Positions 34,935-43,454 of a stretch of DNA of 64,000 nt are shown in pieces. Position 1 is the stretch's first letter. Each line of letters starts with the position of its first letter. This DNA is from Ruficoccus amylovorans (GTDB taxonomy: Bacteria; Verrucomicrobiota; Verrucomicrobiia; Opitutales; Cerasicoccaceae), in NCBI RefSeq assembly GCF_014230085.1, contig NZ_JACHVB010000064.1:124001-188000 (forward strand). Direction: 5' to 3'. The notes under the pieces are model-generated. The model made no database searches. It saw only the letters and a program-made list of their open reading frames with translations, and was not told the DNA's origin. Made by a program: the position numbers and the translations under genes.

Positions 34935-35300
34935 TCAGCCGTTCAGCAGTTCGCTGATGCGGTTAATAAGAATGGTAGGGCTGAATGGTTTGGTAAAAAC
35001 GGTACTGGCTCCGGCTTCGAGCAATTCATGGCGGGTGCTGCCCTTGCCCTGGCCAGTGACGACGATGATGGGGATGTTCTTCAGGGCGTCATCACTTTTG
35101 AAGTCCACGATCAACTCCAGTCCCGAACGGCCCGGAAGCATCAGGTCGAAAATGGCCAGGTCCGGGTTCACATCGTGCGCCTTGGCCGCGACCGACAATC
35201 CCTCGCGGCAGATTTCCACGCGGTAGCCCCCCCGTTTGAGATTAAATTCGAGGAGTTTGACCATGACGGGGTCGTCGTCGGCGATGAGAATTGTCTTCAT
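34935..35300 (-). CDS. Stand-alone response regulator receiver domain
   Basis: A 121-residue CheY-like protein. MKTILIADDD holds the acidic pocket (D8-D10), D52 in AIFDLMLPG is the phospho-acceptor, T82 the signalling Thr and K104 in FTKPFSP the conserved Lys. No output domain. The ATG overlaps the stop of the GAF-PP2C gene as TAATG. It is probably a relay or regulator for that phosphatase. Confidence 0.88.
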   Translation of the reverse strand: MKTILIADDDPVMVKLLEFNLKRGGYRVEICREGLSVAAKAHDVNPDLAIFDLMLPGRSGLELIVDFKSDDALKNIPIIVVTGQGKGSTRHELLEAGASTVFTKPFSPTILINRISELLNG

Positions 35301-36415
35301 TATGCGTGAGAGGGGCACCGCACTGGGGAATATTCCCAGATAAGTAGAGTCTGATCGTCCCTCGTTGCCTCTATATCGGGACATTCCCGCTGCATTTTAG
35401 CCTGAAGTTTGTTCCAAAACTCTTCCGGGGGGGTGGCGGCTTCCTCCTGGACCAGTGCCAGAAAGGCTTCCCAGCCCCAGACACCTTTTTCGGTTTCCCA
35501 TTCATACAGCCCGTCCGTGATCATTAAAAGCCGGTCCCCATGAGCGATGGGGAAGCTGTCGCACTGGTAGTGGGCGTCCTTGAAAAGCCCGAACGGCGGC
35601 CCCGAGGGGTGGGATTCGCGAAGCTTGCCGTCCTTGTCCACCAGCATGACGGGGCAGTGCCCGGCATTGATGAGCTCGATCCGGTCGAGCGAAGCAGGCA
35701 GCCGGGCGAGGGCGCAGGTGGCGAACAGTGTCATGTCGCCGACCTGCTCGCAGAGGATGCGGTTGAGCTGCTGGGCGAGGCCAAGCAGCGTGTAGTCCAT
35801 GTGCTGGAGAATGTTGAAGGCGGTGCGGAACATTGCCGCCAGGAAGGCGGCCGAGACGCCCTTGCCCATGACGTCCACCACGGCGAAATAGGTGTCGCCG
35901 TGGTCGGTGCGGAGGGCTTCCAGGTAATCCCCGGCCACGTCGCGGGCCGAGCGGCGGGCGGTGAAGACCTGCCACTGCGGCGGGCAGGTGATGGTGGGCA
36001 GGGGCAGGAGCATTTTCTGGATTTCGGCGGCGATTTCCAGTTCCTGAAAGGCGCGCTGCTCGCGGGCGCGGACAATGGTGTTGTCGGCGTTGGCAAGGGC
36101 GATGCCGAAGAGATCGGAGAAGGTCCGCACGTTGTTCAGCTCCCCGGCGTTGAAGTAGGGCAGTTCCTTGCGCACGACGGCAAAGACCCCGTAAAGCTTG
36201 CCCGCGGCCTGGATCGGGCAGCAGATGCCGCAGGCGTAGGCGGACAGTTCCGGGTCGGCGGCGACCTCCTCGGGATGCTCCCAGACGAACTCGGAGCGGG
36301 TTTTTATCACCTCTGCCAGCCGGCCTTCGAGGCTGCTCCACATACGGGTAAAGGGCTGGGAGGAAATTTCCTCGTGGAGCGGGTCTTGCAGCGAGTCGCT
36401 GAAAAACAGCGTCAT
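35300..36415 (-). CDS. GAF domain/PP2C-type (SpoIIE, RsbU-like) phosphatase
   Basis: A 371-residue cytoplasmic protein. Residues 20-115 resemble a GAF sensor (YACGICCPIQAAGKLYGVFAVVRKE), a helical linker follows (REQRAFQELEIAAEIQKMLLP), and 140-370 are a PPM/SpoIIE phosphatase: ARDVAGDYLEAL, FAVVDVMGKGVSAAFLAAMF, NAGHCPVMLVD, and LLMITDGLYEW with metal-binding Asp residues. The family dephosphorylates STAS anti-anti-sigma factors, and a STAS protein is encoded at 37148. It overlaps the anti-sigma-type kinase gene by four bases. Confidence 0.9.
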   Translation of the reverse strand: MTLFFSDSLQDPLHEEISSQPFTRMWSSLEGRLAEVIKTRSEFVWEHPEEVAADPELSAYACGICCPIQAAGKLYGVFAVVRKELPYFNAGELNNVRTFSDLFGIALANADNTIVRAREQRAFQELEIAAEIQKMLLPLPTITCPPQWQVFTARRSARDVAGDYLEALRTDHGDTYFAVVDVMGKGVSAAFLAAMFRTAFNILQHMDYTLLGLAQQLNRILCEQVGDMTLFATCALARLPASLDRIELINAGHCPVMLVDKDGKLRESHPSGPPFGLFKDAHYQCDSFPIAHGDRLLMITDGLYEWETEKGVWGWEAFLALVQEEAATPPEEFWNKLQAKMQRECPDIEATRDDQTLLIWEYSPVRCPSHA

Positions 36416-37017
36416 GCGGGCGTCGCCGACGGCTTTTTCAAATCGTCGATGGCCTGCGAAATGAAGTGGCTGACGCTCTCGGCCCGGACCAGCCCGTCAC
36501 CCAGGCGGTAAAAAGCGGCCAGGCTCTCGTAGCAGACGGACAGCTCGTTGAGCGCCTGCTCAAGCACGGTGTCGATCTCGTCCTCCAAATCGATCTCGGC
36601 GTGGGTTTTGGTAATGCGCAGGCAGTAGCCGTGGGCACTCTTCCAGTGTTCCACCCGGTCGGCGAAGCTCTCGATCAAAAACACGCCGCGTCCGTGGGAC
36701 TGGTACGGGTCTTCCGGCAGTTCGGGGGAGCGGATCACGTCCTCGGCGGGGCCGGGGCCAGGGTCTTTGACTTCGAGCAGGACTTCCCGCCCGTGGCGCA
36801 TCCACTTGACCTCCACCTTGAGGCAGGGGTCGCTTTTACAGCCGTGTTGGATGGCGTTGACGGTCGCCTCGCTCAGGATGAGCTGCCAGAACGCCAGTTG
36901 TTTGTCATTCACGCCCAGATCGCGCAGGAAAAGACCGAAATCTTCGCGCAGGGTTTCGACCAGTTCCACGCGGGCGCTCAGGATGCGGAGGTCGCCTTTT
37001 ACCGGTTCATCAGCCAT
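36412..37017 (-). CDS. RsbW/SpoIIAB-like ATP-binding kinase with C-terminal extension
   Basis: A 201-residue HATPase_c protein. LILSEATVNAIQHGC is the N-box (E and N), VKDPGPGP the G1 box and GRGVFLIESFADRVEH the G2 box. About 65 residues after the ATPase core (LEDEIDTVLEQALNELSVCYESLAAFYR) form an extra helical region not present in RsbW (about 160). The family either phosphorylates STAS proteins or acts as an anti-sigma factor. ATG at 37017 begins MADEPVKG. No sigma factor is adjacent. Confidence 0.85.
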   Translation of the reverse strand: MADEPVKGDLRILSARVELVETLREDFGLFLRDLGVNDKQLAFWQLILSEATVNAIQHGCKSDPCLKVEVKWMRHGREVLLEVKDPGPGPAEDVIRSPELPEDPYQSHGRGVFLIESFADRVEHWKSAHGYCLRITKTHAEIDLEDEIDTVLEQALNELSVCYESLAAFYRLGDGLVRAESVSHFISQAIDDLKKPSATPA

Positions 37018-37147
37018 GAGAAGAAACAATAAGAGAGTTACGAGAGGCCATTATCACTACCATGACACTTCCCGGCCCAAGGCCAAGCCAATCCGAAACG
37101 GCCTTGACAGGGCCTGCGAGTGAAGTTCTGCTCATGGATACTAAAAA

Positions 37148-37465
37148 ATGGCTGACTATACGTTTAAACTGACCGAAGGCGGCACGCAGCTGCTTATCAC
37201 CATCGGCGCGAATAAATTCGATGCCTCCTGCGTCAGTGGATTCAAGCAGCAGTTGGAAGAAACCTGGCAGGACACGATCATCCATGTGGATATCGACTTT
37301 TTCCAAGTGGACTTTATCGACAGTTCGGGCATCGGTGCCCTGCTGGGGGTGCAAAAGCGGCTCCGCGGAGACGGTCAACCTATCCGTGTGCTCAATGCCA
37401 AGCCCAATGTCGTCAGCGTGATCGAGCTGCTGCGCCTGCACCGCGTTTTCTCCATCAGCGAGTAG
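37148..37465 (+). CDS. STAS-domain anti-anti-sigma factor
   Basis: A 105-residue SpoIIAA/RsbV-like protein. VDFIDSSGIGALLGVQKRL contains the phosphorylation loop (S59/S60). Length and fold pattern match single-domain STAS proteins. It is divergent from the kinase-phosphatase genes by about 130 bases, consistent with a shared regulatory region. It would be the substrate of the kinase at 36412 and the phosphatase at 35300. Confidence 0.88.
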   Translation: MADYTFKLTEGGTQLLITIGANKFDASCVSGFKQQLEETWQDTIIHVDIDFFQVDFIDSSGIGALLGVQKRLRGDGQPIRVLNAKPNVVSVIELLRLHRVFSISE

Positions 37466-37484
37466 GGCGGCTGTTCCGGTTTTG

Positions 37485-37500
37485 CCGGCCTTCCTGTTAA
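37485..37500. repeat. Half copy of the TTAACAGGAAG repeat family
   Basis: CCGGCCTTCCTGTTAA equals the right arm of the copies at 10889 and 32847. No left arm is seen nearby. It lies between the convergent STAS and NarL-type genes. Confidence 0.7.
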
Positions 37501-37531
37501 ATCTTCTTTTTAATCAAAGCAGGGGGCAGGC

Positions 37532-38182
37532 TTACTCGTAGAGGGTGCCGCTGATGAGGCCGTTTTCGATGGCGTAGCGGGTGAGGCCGACGGCGTCGTG
37601 GATGTCGAGCTTGCGCATGATGTTGTTGCGGTGGGTCTCGGCGGTTTTGACGCTGATGTGCAGCTTGTCGGCGATTTCCTTGTTTGAGTTGCTCTCGGCA
37701 ATGAGCTGGAGGATCTCTTTTTCGCGTCCGCTGAGCCCGGCCATGGAGTCGGCCTGATCCGGGTTGAGCATGATCTGCTTGAGCATGGAGGAGACGTTCG
37801 GACTGTAAAAGGTCTGCCCGTTGGCGACCATAGCGATGGCTTTCTCCAGCACGTCGAGCCCTTCGGACTTTTGGACCAGCCCGTCGGCCCCGGCCTCGAT
37901 CATGTCTTTGACGATGCGCCGGTTCGGAAAGGCCGAAAAGCCCATCACGAGAACGTCGGGGTTGTCGCGCTTGAGGCGGCGCAGGATTTCCACGCCGTTG
38001 AGCCCGGGCAGGAACACGTCCAGAATCACAAATTCGGGCCGGATGCGCTCGTAGGCTTTCCAGCCTTCCTGCCCGTCGCCGCAAGCTTCTTCGAGTTTCA
38101 GGGTAGGGAAGTCCCGCAACAGCCGACAGATGAACTCTCGCAGGACGACTTGATCCTCAATGACCAGAACTTTTTTCATCAA
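37532..38182 (-). CDS. NarL/FixJ-type response regulator
   Basis: A 216-residue regulator. The receiver has E9/D10, phospho-acceptor D55 (FVILDVFLPG), and a variant SAF in place of the usual TA. The LuxR-type HTH lies at 150-192: LSGREKEILQLIAE, EIADKLHISVKTAETHRNNI. It binds DNA on phosphorylation. It ends the signalling cluster and is convergent with the STAS gene. The cognate kinase is not in the window. Confidence 0.9.
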   Translation of the reverse strand: MMKKVLVIEDQVVLREFICRLLRDFPTLKLEEACGDGQEGWKAYERIRPEFVILDVFLPGLNGVEILRRLKRDNPDVLVMGFSAFPNRRIVKDMIEAGADGLVQKSEGLDVLEKAIAMVANGQTFYSPNVSSMLKQIMLNPDQADSMAGLSGREKEILQLIAESNSNKEIADKLHISVKTAETHRNNIMRKLDIHDAVGLTRYAIENGLISGTLYE

Positions 38183-38342
38183 TACAGGATAGGCGTGGAG
38201 GTGAGGTCCGATGATGAGCTTATGGCGACCGGCTCAATTGTAAACTGCGAATTTATGATTGTTGATGACGGATTGGTGTGTGCCTAGGTGTCAAATGGGT
38301 GCATTGCGGCGAGAGCCGTCTGTCCCCCAGGCATGGCAGCAT

Positions 38343-38375
38343 AAAAAAAACCCGCAGCCGTTGGGCTGCGGGTTT
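38343..38375 (-). terminator. Intrinsic terminator after transaldolase gene
   Basis: A-run 38343-38350, stem CCCGCAGCC / GGCTGCGGG with short loop, on the downstream side of the minus-strand tal gene. Confidence 0.88.
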
Positions 38376-38404
38376 GTGTGCAAAGCGGCTGTGCGCGCGA
38401 GCGT

Positions 38405-39376
38405 TTACAGGCTCTTGGCGATGATGGCTTCGAGCTTGTTGATGTCGGCGGCGAAGAGGCGGATGCCGTCGGCCAGCTTTTCGGTGGCCATGGCGTCTTC
38501 GTTGAGCATCCAGCGGAAGGTCTTTTCGTCTATCGAGATCTTATCGATGTCGGCCTTGGCGGAGGCCTCGGGGCTGAGCTTGCGCTCGACCGGGGCGTCG
38601 GATTCGGCCAGTTCCTTCAGCAGGTTCGGGCTGATAGTGAGCAGGTCGCAGCCGGCCAGTTCGACGATTTCGTCGGTGTTACGGAAGCTCGCACCCATGA
38701 CTTCGGTCTTGTAGCCGAACTTCTTGTAATAGGTGTAAATCTTCTGCACGGAGAGGACGCCGGGGTCGTTCTCGCCGGAGTAGGTTTCGCCGGTCTTGGC
38801 CTTGTACCAGTCCATGATGCGCCCGACGAAGGGCGAGATGAGCTGGGCGTGGGCCTCGGCGCAGGCGATGGCCTGAGCCATGGAGAAGAGCAGCGTCATG
38901 TTGCAGTGGATGCCTTCCTTGGTCACGACCTCGGCGGCTTTGATGCCTTCCCAGGTGGAGGCGATCTTGATCAGGATGCGGTCGCGCGAGATGCCACGGT
39001 CTTCGTACAGCTTGATGATCTCGCGGGCCTTGGCGATGGTCGCCTCGGTGTCGAAGGACAGGCGGGCGTCCACTTCGGTGGAGACGCGGCCGGGGACGAT
39101 CTGGAGGATTTCGCTCCCGAAGAGCACCAGCAGGTGGTCAACGATGGTCTTGACGCGAGCTTCGCCGCTGAGGCCGAGGTCCTTGGTTTCTTCGATGGCC
39201 TTTTTCAGCAGCGGAGCGTATTCCTCCATCTGCACGGCCTTGAAGATCAGGGACGGGTTGGTGGTGGCGTCCTGCGGCTTGTAGGCCTTCATCGAGGAAA
39301 AGTCGCCGGTGTCGGCCACGACTTTGGTGAATTGCTTGAGCTGCTCAAGTTGAGTGGCGGCAGTCTTAGAATCCAT
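38405..39376 (-). CDS. tal: Transaldolase
   Basis: A 323-residue class I transaldolase moving dihydroxyacetone units in the non-oxidative pentose phosphate pathway. DATTNPSL (36-43) and [12 protein letters not shown] with the Schiff-base Lys K137 are intact. [25 protein letters not shown] is also diagnostic. Length matches the TalB type (about 317). It is a single-gene unit with its own terminator. Confidence 0.95.
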   Translation of the reverse strand: MDSKTAATQLEQLKQFTKVVADTGDFSSMKAYKPQDATTNPSLIFKAVQMEEYAPLLKKAIEETKDLGLSGEARVKTIVDHLLVLFGSEILQIVPGRVSTEVDARLSFDTEATIAKAREIIKLYEDRGISRDRILIKIASTWEGIKAAEVVTKEGIHCNMTLLFSMAQAIACAEAHAQLISPFVGRIMDWYKAKTGETYSGENDPGVLSVQKIYTYYKKFGYKTEVMGASFRNTDEIVELAGCDLLTISPNLLKELAESDAPVERKLSPEASAKADIDKISIDEKTFRWMLNEDAMATEKLADGIRLFAADINKLEAIIAKSL

Positions 39377-39443
39377 AGGAATGGGTGATTATTTAATGTT
39401 AGACAGTACTGGGATAGCCCCAGAGGGTGTAATTCCGTCCAAT

Positions 39444-39881
39444 CTATTGGTGATTCTGCCCCTTTTTCAAACATTTAAACGCGCAAGCCGCCAGAGTCGC
39501 CCAACCGCCGAGCAGGCAAAGCCCTCCCAGCGGGGTGACTGGGCCGAGCCATTTCCAGCCCACGGTACACAGCAAATAGAGTGACCCGCTGAAAAGAACC
39601 GTGCCCGCGATCCAGAGGCGGGCTGTCCACTGGCAGCACTTGAGGGCGGCGGGCTCAAGGCGCGTCCAGCTTGCCAGGGCGAGCAATGCCACTGCGTGCA
39701 CGAACTGGTACTTGACCGCGGTCTGCCAGTTGGCGGCGGTGCCGCGTTCGGTCAGGAGATCCTTCAGGGCGTGCGCCCCGAAGGCCCCAAGCGCCACGCC
39801 GATAAACCCGAAAAGGGCCGCCCAGAGCAGAATTTTTAACAGCAATTTTTCACAGGAGCCGGTCTGGTTTTTTGTAGTCAT
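39444..39881 (-). CDS. DUF423 family small membrane protein
   Basis: A 145-residue protein with four hydrophobic segments. GFIGVALGAFGAHALKDLL and KYQFVHAVALLALA are the DUF423 signature, followed by LFSGSLYLLCTVGWKWLGPVTPLGGLCLLGGW. Function is unknown in general; the family (YgdD) is widespread in Gram-negative bacteria. The long soluble start KNQTGSCEKLL is not conserved in the family as I know it. Confidence 0.87.
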   Translation of the reverse strand: MTTKNQTGSCEKLLLKILLWAALFGFIGVALGAFGAHALKDLLTERGTAANWQTAVKYQFVHAVALLALASWTRLEPAALKCCQWTARLWIAGTVLFSGSLYLLCTVGWKWLGPVTPLGGLCLLGGWATLAACAFKCLKKGQNHQ

Positions 39882-40053
39882 TGTGGCTGGTTGTTCTTAA
39901 AGTGTTTTATTTCAGTGCGTTAGGATGGTTTGTGGGATGCCATTCTCTCCCGTGGCGGGGCAAAAAAACTGCTTGATTTATTGAACGAAAATGAGAGATA
40001 GTCGTCCTTGAGCAATTTTTCTGCTCACCAATAACCTAAACAAACTCAAAACA

Positions 40054-40902
40054 ATGAAGAAACTGATTGCAACTCTGGCGATCGTTGGGGCGGCTGGAAC
40101 CTCCGGTCTGTTTGCGCAGACGGGTAATTCCATCGAAGACCTTTCGATCACGAGCTCCTTCGCCTACGAATCCCAGTACGTGTTCCGTGGCGTCAAGCTG
40201 AACTACGACTCCTTCCAGCCGAGCCTCGAATTCGGCTTCCCGGTTGTCGGTGGTGACCTCTACGTCGGTATCTGGAGCAACCTCCCGATCTCCGGCAAGA
40301 ACGGTGGCGGTGCCGCTGGTACCCTGATGGGCAATGCCAACGAAATCGACATCTATGCTGGTTACGCTTACCCGATCACCGACATGGTGACCCTCGATGC
40401 CGGCTTCATCTACTACTGGTACGTGAATGCCCCGTCCATGGGTAACAATGCCACCTCCTACGTCGAGCCCTACATCGGTGCTTCCTTCGACGTCCTCCTG
40501 AGCCCGGCGATCTACGTGTACTACTCGGTCGACCAGCTCACCAAGGCTGGCGGCTCCGGCCCCGACTCCGGCATCCTCACGATCGAAGCCTCCATCGGTT
40601 ACAGCTTCGACCTGAGCCAGTACATGACCGTGGAAGGTCTGTCCTTCGACACCGGTGCCTACATCGGCATGGGTATCCCGAATGACTCCAGCGCCATGAA
40701 CGGCACCACCAGCTTCATCTACGCTGGTGTTACCGGTGACCTCGTTTACGCTTTCAATGAAAACGTGAGCGCCTCCATCGGTGTCCGTTACTCCAACTAC
40801 TCGCAGTCCGGCAACTCCGTCACCCCTCCCTACTCGGGTAGCGGTTTCGCCCCCAACCAGAACAACATCTGGATGGGTGCCTCGGTTGGCTTCACCTACT
40901 AA
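40054..40902 (+). CDS. TorF-like outer-membrane porin
   Basis: A 282-residue protein with a signal peptide (MKKLIATLAIVGAAGTSGLFA). The beta-barrel pattern is clear: SITSSFAYESQYVFRGVKLN, SLEFGFPVVGGDLYVGIWSN, ending ASVGFTY with the C-terminal aromatic of outer-membrane proteins. YVFRGV is the TorF/TIGR02001 hallmark. Codon usage is strongly biased to C-ending codons, which suggests high expression. The leader is A-rich and has no Shine-Dalgarno. Terminated by the hairpin at 40926. Confidence 0.83.
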   Translation: MKKLIATLAIVGAAGTSGLFAQTGNSIEDLSITSSFAYESQYVFRGVKLNYDSFQPSLEFGFPVVGGDLYVGIWSNLPISGKNGGGAAGTLMGNANEIDIYAGYAYPITDMVTLDAGFIYYWYVNAPSMGNNATSYVEPYIGASFDVLLSPAIYVYYSVDQLTKAGGSGPDSGILTIEASIGYSFDLSQYMTVEGLSFDTGAYIGMGIPNDSSAMNGTTSFIYAGVTGDLVYAFNENVSASIGVRYSNYSQSGNSVTPPYSGSGFAPNQNNIWMGASVGFTY

Positions 40903-40925
40903 TCGTAGTTGACTCTGAACTTTCG

Positions 40926-40955
40926 AGCCCGCGGCCATCGCCGCGGGCTTTTTTT
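40926..40955 (+). terminator. Intrinsic terminator after the porin gene
   Basis: AGCCCGCGGC-CATC-GCCGCGGGCT followed by seven T residues. Confidence 0.92.
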
Positions 40956-41419
40956 ATGCCCGACTGATGCGCGGCGCTGGGACGCACGCGTCAGGGAAGG
41001 GGGGGAGAGGTGAGTTGCCCGCGAAGCCACCCGAAGTATGCGCGAAGAGTCACGTCGGGCTAGGGAGCTTCGTTCCGTGTGCGTCCCCTTTTTATATCCT
41101 TTTTAAGATGGCGGCGGGGCTGTACTGCCGCATGCCTTCTTTCTTCTTCGCGTCCCTTCGCGTGGCTTCGCGGGCGATTTTCTTTTCCCGCTTTCGGGGA
41201 GTCGTTGTACGGGCTGGTGGTAACTTGGGTGCAATGTGCGGAATCTTGAAGTCCGTGCTTGCCCTTGATGGGAAAAATGTACTGGATGCGAGCTTGCATT
41301 TTTCCCGGCCCGGCTGGCAGCAGATGCTGTCCGGTTGGAGATCGGCTTTCCTTCAAGGTCTGTGGCGGCTGCCGCAGAGCTGGATTTTTATCTTTTTCCA
41401 CAAAAGCGAAGGAAAGTCG
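40956..41419. other. Long intergenic region with dispersed inverted-arm repeat
   Basis: Between the porin terminator and the rplM promoter lie about 460 bases without a supportable gene. The main feature is an inverted pair of the GCGAAGCCAC family at 41014-41049 and 41143-41176. The stretch 41221-41410 is mixed GC and shows no gene, RNA motif or long repeat that I recognise. An open frame running through into rplM is only a 5' extension of rplM. Confidence 0.6.
41014..41176. repeat. Inverted-arm repeat (GCGAAGCCAC family), copy 1
   Basis: Left arm GTTGCCCGCGAAGCCACCCG (41014-41033) continues to ATGCGCGAAGAG. The right arm at 41143-41176 is its near-mirror, ending TGGCTTCGCGGGCGA. A second, more perfect copy is at 59503-59582. 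Confidence 0.75.
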
Positions 41420-41447
41420 TTGACAGGGGTGGGTGCACATCTATCTT
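41420..41447 (+). promoter_or_regulatory. Probable sigma-70 promoter for rplM-rpsI
   Basis: TTGACA at 41420-41425, a 16-base spacer, then TATCTT at 41442-41447, with the rplM start 18 bases further on. The -35 is a perfect match and the -10 is 4 of 6. Confidence 0.6.
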
Positions 41448-41464
41448 TGCACGCTTTTCCCAAA

Positions 41465-41890
41465 ATGAAGACAACTCTTGCCAAACCCGATATCGACAGG
41501 AAGTGGTACGTCGTTGACGCCTCCGGGCAGACGCTGGGCCGTTTGGCGGTCAAAATCGCCAATATCCTGCGCGGCCGGCACAAGCCTATCTATACACCGC
41601 ACATTGACGCTGGTGATTATGTCGTCGTGATCAACGCCGACAAGGTGAAGCTGACCGGTAAGAAAGAAGAGCAGAAGCTATACATGTTCCACACTGGCTG
41701 GTTCGGCAATGAGTACTATCGCAGTGCCGCCGCCATGCGTGAGAAGAAGCCTGCCTTCATCATCGAGCACGCCGTCAAGGGCATGCTCCCCCGCAACAAG
41801 CTGGCCAACGCCATGATCAAGAAGCTCAAGGTCTATGCCGGTGAAGAACACCCGCACGAAGCCCAGCAGCCCATCACCTTCGAAGGTTAA
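41465..41890 (+). CDS. rplM: 50S ribosomal protein L13
   Basis: A 141-residue L13: [26 protein letters not shown] at the N-terminus, [28 protein letters not shown], and [22 protein letters not shown]. It is an early-assembly protein of the large subunit. ATG at 41465 gives the standard length; the leader ends CCCAAAATG with no Shine-Dalgarno. It forms the usual operon with rpsI, five bases apart. Confidence 0.97.
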   Translation: MKTTLAKPDIDRKWYVVDASGQTLGRLAVKIANILRGRHKPIYTPHIDAGDYVVVINADKVKLTGKKEEQKLYMFHTGWFGNEYYRSAAAMREKKPAFIIEHAVKGMLPRNKLANAMIKKLKVYAGEEHPHEAQQPITFEG

Positions 41891-41895
41891 TTCCC

Positions 41896-42300
41896 ATGAG
41901 TACCGCAACTGACAGCGAAACTTTTACCGCCGTGGGACGGCGCAAGACCGCCGTGGCCCGCATCCGCCTCAGCCGGGGCGAGGGCAAGCTCACGGTCAAT
42001 GGCCGTCCGCTCGAAAACTATTTCTTCACTGAAATGCTGGCCAAGCGCGCCACCCGTCCGCTGGACGTGGCTGAACTTGCTGGCCAGATGGACGCGACCT
42101 TCCTCGTTGAAGGTGGCGGCAGCGTCAGCCAGGCCGGAGCCGTCTCCCATGCCTTGGCCCGCGCCCTCCAGAAGTACAATCCGGAACTGCGTCCGGCCCT
42201 CAAGAAGGCTGGCCTGATCACCCGTGACCCCCGCATGAAGGAACGTAAGAAGTCCGGTCAGCCGGGTGCCCGTAAGCGATTCCAGTTCTCCAAGCGGTAA
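41896..42300 (+). CDS. rpsI: 30S ribosomal protein S9
   Basis: A 134-residue S9: TAVGRRKTAVARIRLSRGEG, NGRPLENYF, SQAGAVSHALARAL, and the C-terminal KKSGQPGARKRFQFSKR, whose last Lys-Arg reaches the P-site tRNA. Located directly after rplM, ending at a strong terminator. Confidence 0.97.
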   Translation: MSTATDSETFTAVGRRKTAVARIRLSRGEGKLTVNGRPLENYFFTEMLAKRATRPLDVAELAGQMDATFLVEGGGSVSQAGAVSHALARALQKYNPELRPALKKAGLITRDPRMKERKKSGQPGARKRFQFSKR

Positions 42301-42321
42301 GCGTACCGACTCGGCTTTCCT

Positions 42322-42355
42322 GCCCTCCGCGTGCGCTTGCCCGGAGGGCTTTTTG
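42322..42355 (+). terminator. Intrinsic terminator after rpsI
   Basis: GCCCTCCG at 42322-42329 pairs with CGGAGGGC at 42342-42349, followed by TTTTTGTTTTTT. Confidence 0.87.
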
Positions 42356-42413
42356 TTTTTTGGGGTATGAATTAGCCCCATTTATTTTCGTTTAATTCAT
42401 TATTAATAATTAT

Positions 42414-43442
42414 ATGAAAACCGCGATTGTTGGAGCCTCTGGATACTCAGGTGAAGAACTCGTGCGGCTGCTGTCCCGGCATCCGCAGGTGGAGCTTGCG
42501 CTGGTCTCCTCGCGCTCGCTCGTGGGTAAGCCGCTGGTCTCGGTTATGCCACAGTTCCGGGGCTTGGTCCCGGCGGATCTGGTTTTCAGTGACTCGGACC
42601 CGGCGACGCTGGCTGCGCGGGACGACATCGATGTGTTTTTCCTCGCCCTCCCGCACGGCGTGGCGGCTGAATTCGCCGTACCGCTCGTCGAGGCCGGGCG
42701 GAAGGTGATCGACCTCTCAGCCGACTTCCGGCTGGGATCGACCGCGCTCTATGAGGAATTTTACGGCCAGGCGCACCCCGCCCCGGCCCTGCTGGAACAG
42801 GCTGCCTACGTCATCCCCGAGATTACACCCGCTGGTTGGGAAAAGGCTCCGCTCATCGCCAGCCCCGGCTGCTACCCGACGAGTATCATCACCCCGCTGA
42901 CCCCGCTGCTGCGGGCGGGGATCGTTTCCAGCCAGGGGATCGTGGTGAACTCGATGAGCGGCGTCAGCGGCGCGGGCAAAAAACTGGCCGAAGCCTACCT
43001 GTACTGCGAGCGTAACGAGAGTGTCAAAGCCTACGGCTTGCCCAAACACCGGCACCTGTCCGAGATCGAGGAGCAACTCGGCGCGGCGGCGGGCGAGCCG
43101 GTCATTATCCAGTTTAACCCGCATCTGGCCCCGATGAAGAGGGGGATAGCGACCACCATCACGGTCCCGGCGGCCAAGCCCAACCTGGCGGCACTCTACG
43201 CGGCCTGGGAGACGGCCTTTGCCGGTCGGCCCTTCATCGGTTTGCTGCCCAGCGGCACCTGCCCGGACACGCTGCACGTGACCGGGACGAACCGGGTGGA
43301 CATGTCCGCGGTTTACGACGAGCGGACGAAGAACTTTATCATCACCAGCGCCGAGGACAATGTCGTCAAAGGCGCCAGCGGCCAGGCGGTTCAGATCATG
43401 AACCTCTGGCTCGGCTTCAAGGAAACGGACGGACTTCTCTAA
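42414..43442 (+). CDS. argC: N-acetyl-gamma-glutamyl-phosphate reductase
   Basis: A 342-residue NADPH-dependent enzyme reducing acetylglutamyl phosphate to the semialdehyde. GASGYSGEELVRLL (7-20) binds NADP; ASPGCYPTS carries the catalytic Cys C153; HRHLSEIEEQL and NPHLAPMKRGI complete the family marks. It is the first gene of argCJBDF. Directly upstream is an AT-rich leader with the perfect palindrome ATTATTAATAAT (42399-42410), which could be an operator, though I cannot call it an ArgR box. Confidence 0.96.
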   Translation: MKTAIVGASGYSGEELVRLLSRHPQVELALVSSRSLVGKPLVSVMPQFRGLVPADLVFSDSDPATLAARDDIDVFFLALPHGVAAEFAVPLVEAGRKVIDLSADFRLGSTALYEEFYGQAHPAPALLEQAAYVIPEITPAGWEKAPLIASPGCYPTSIITPLTPLLRAGIVSSQGIVVNSMSGVSGAGKKLAEAYLYCERNESVKAYGLPKHRHLSEIEEQLGAAAGEPVIIQFNPHLAPMKRGIATTITVPAAKPNLAALYAAWETAFAGRPFIGLLPSGTCPDTLHVTGTNRVDMSAVYDERTKNFIITSAEDNVVKGASGQAVQIMNLWLGFKETDGLL

Positions 43443-43454
43443 CCGATAAAAACG

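Noticed and set aside
40967-41464. 166-codon 5' extension of rplM
   Set aside because: L13 is complete from 41465 with a promoter just upstream; the extension reads repeat DNA.
42399-42410. ArgR box before argC
   Set aside because: Only an AT palindrome ATTATTAATAAT is present. It lacks the TGAAT/ATTCA symmetry, so it is mentioned under argC and not annotated as an operator.
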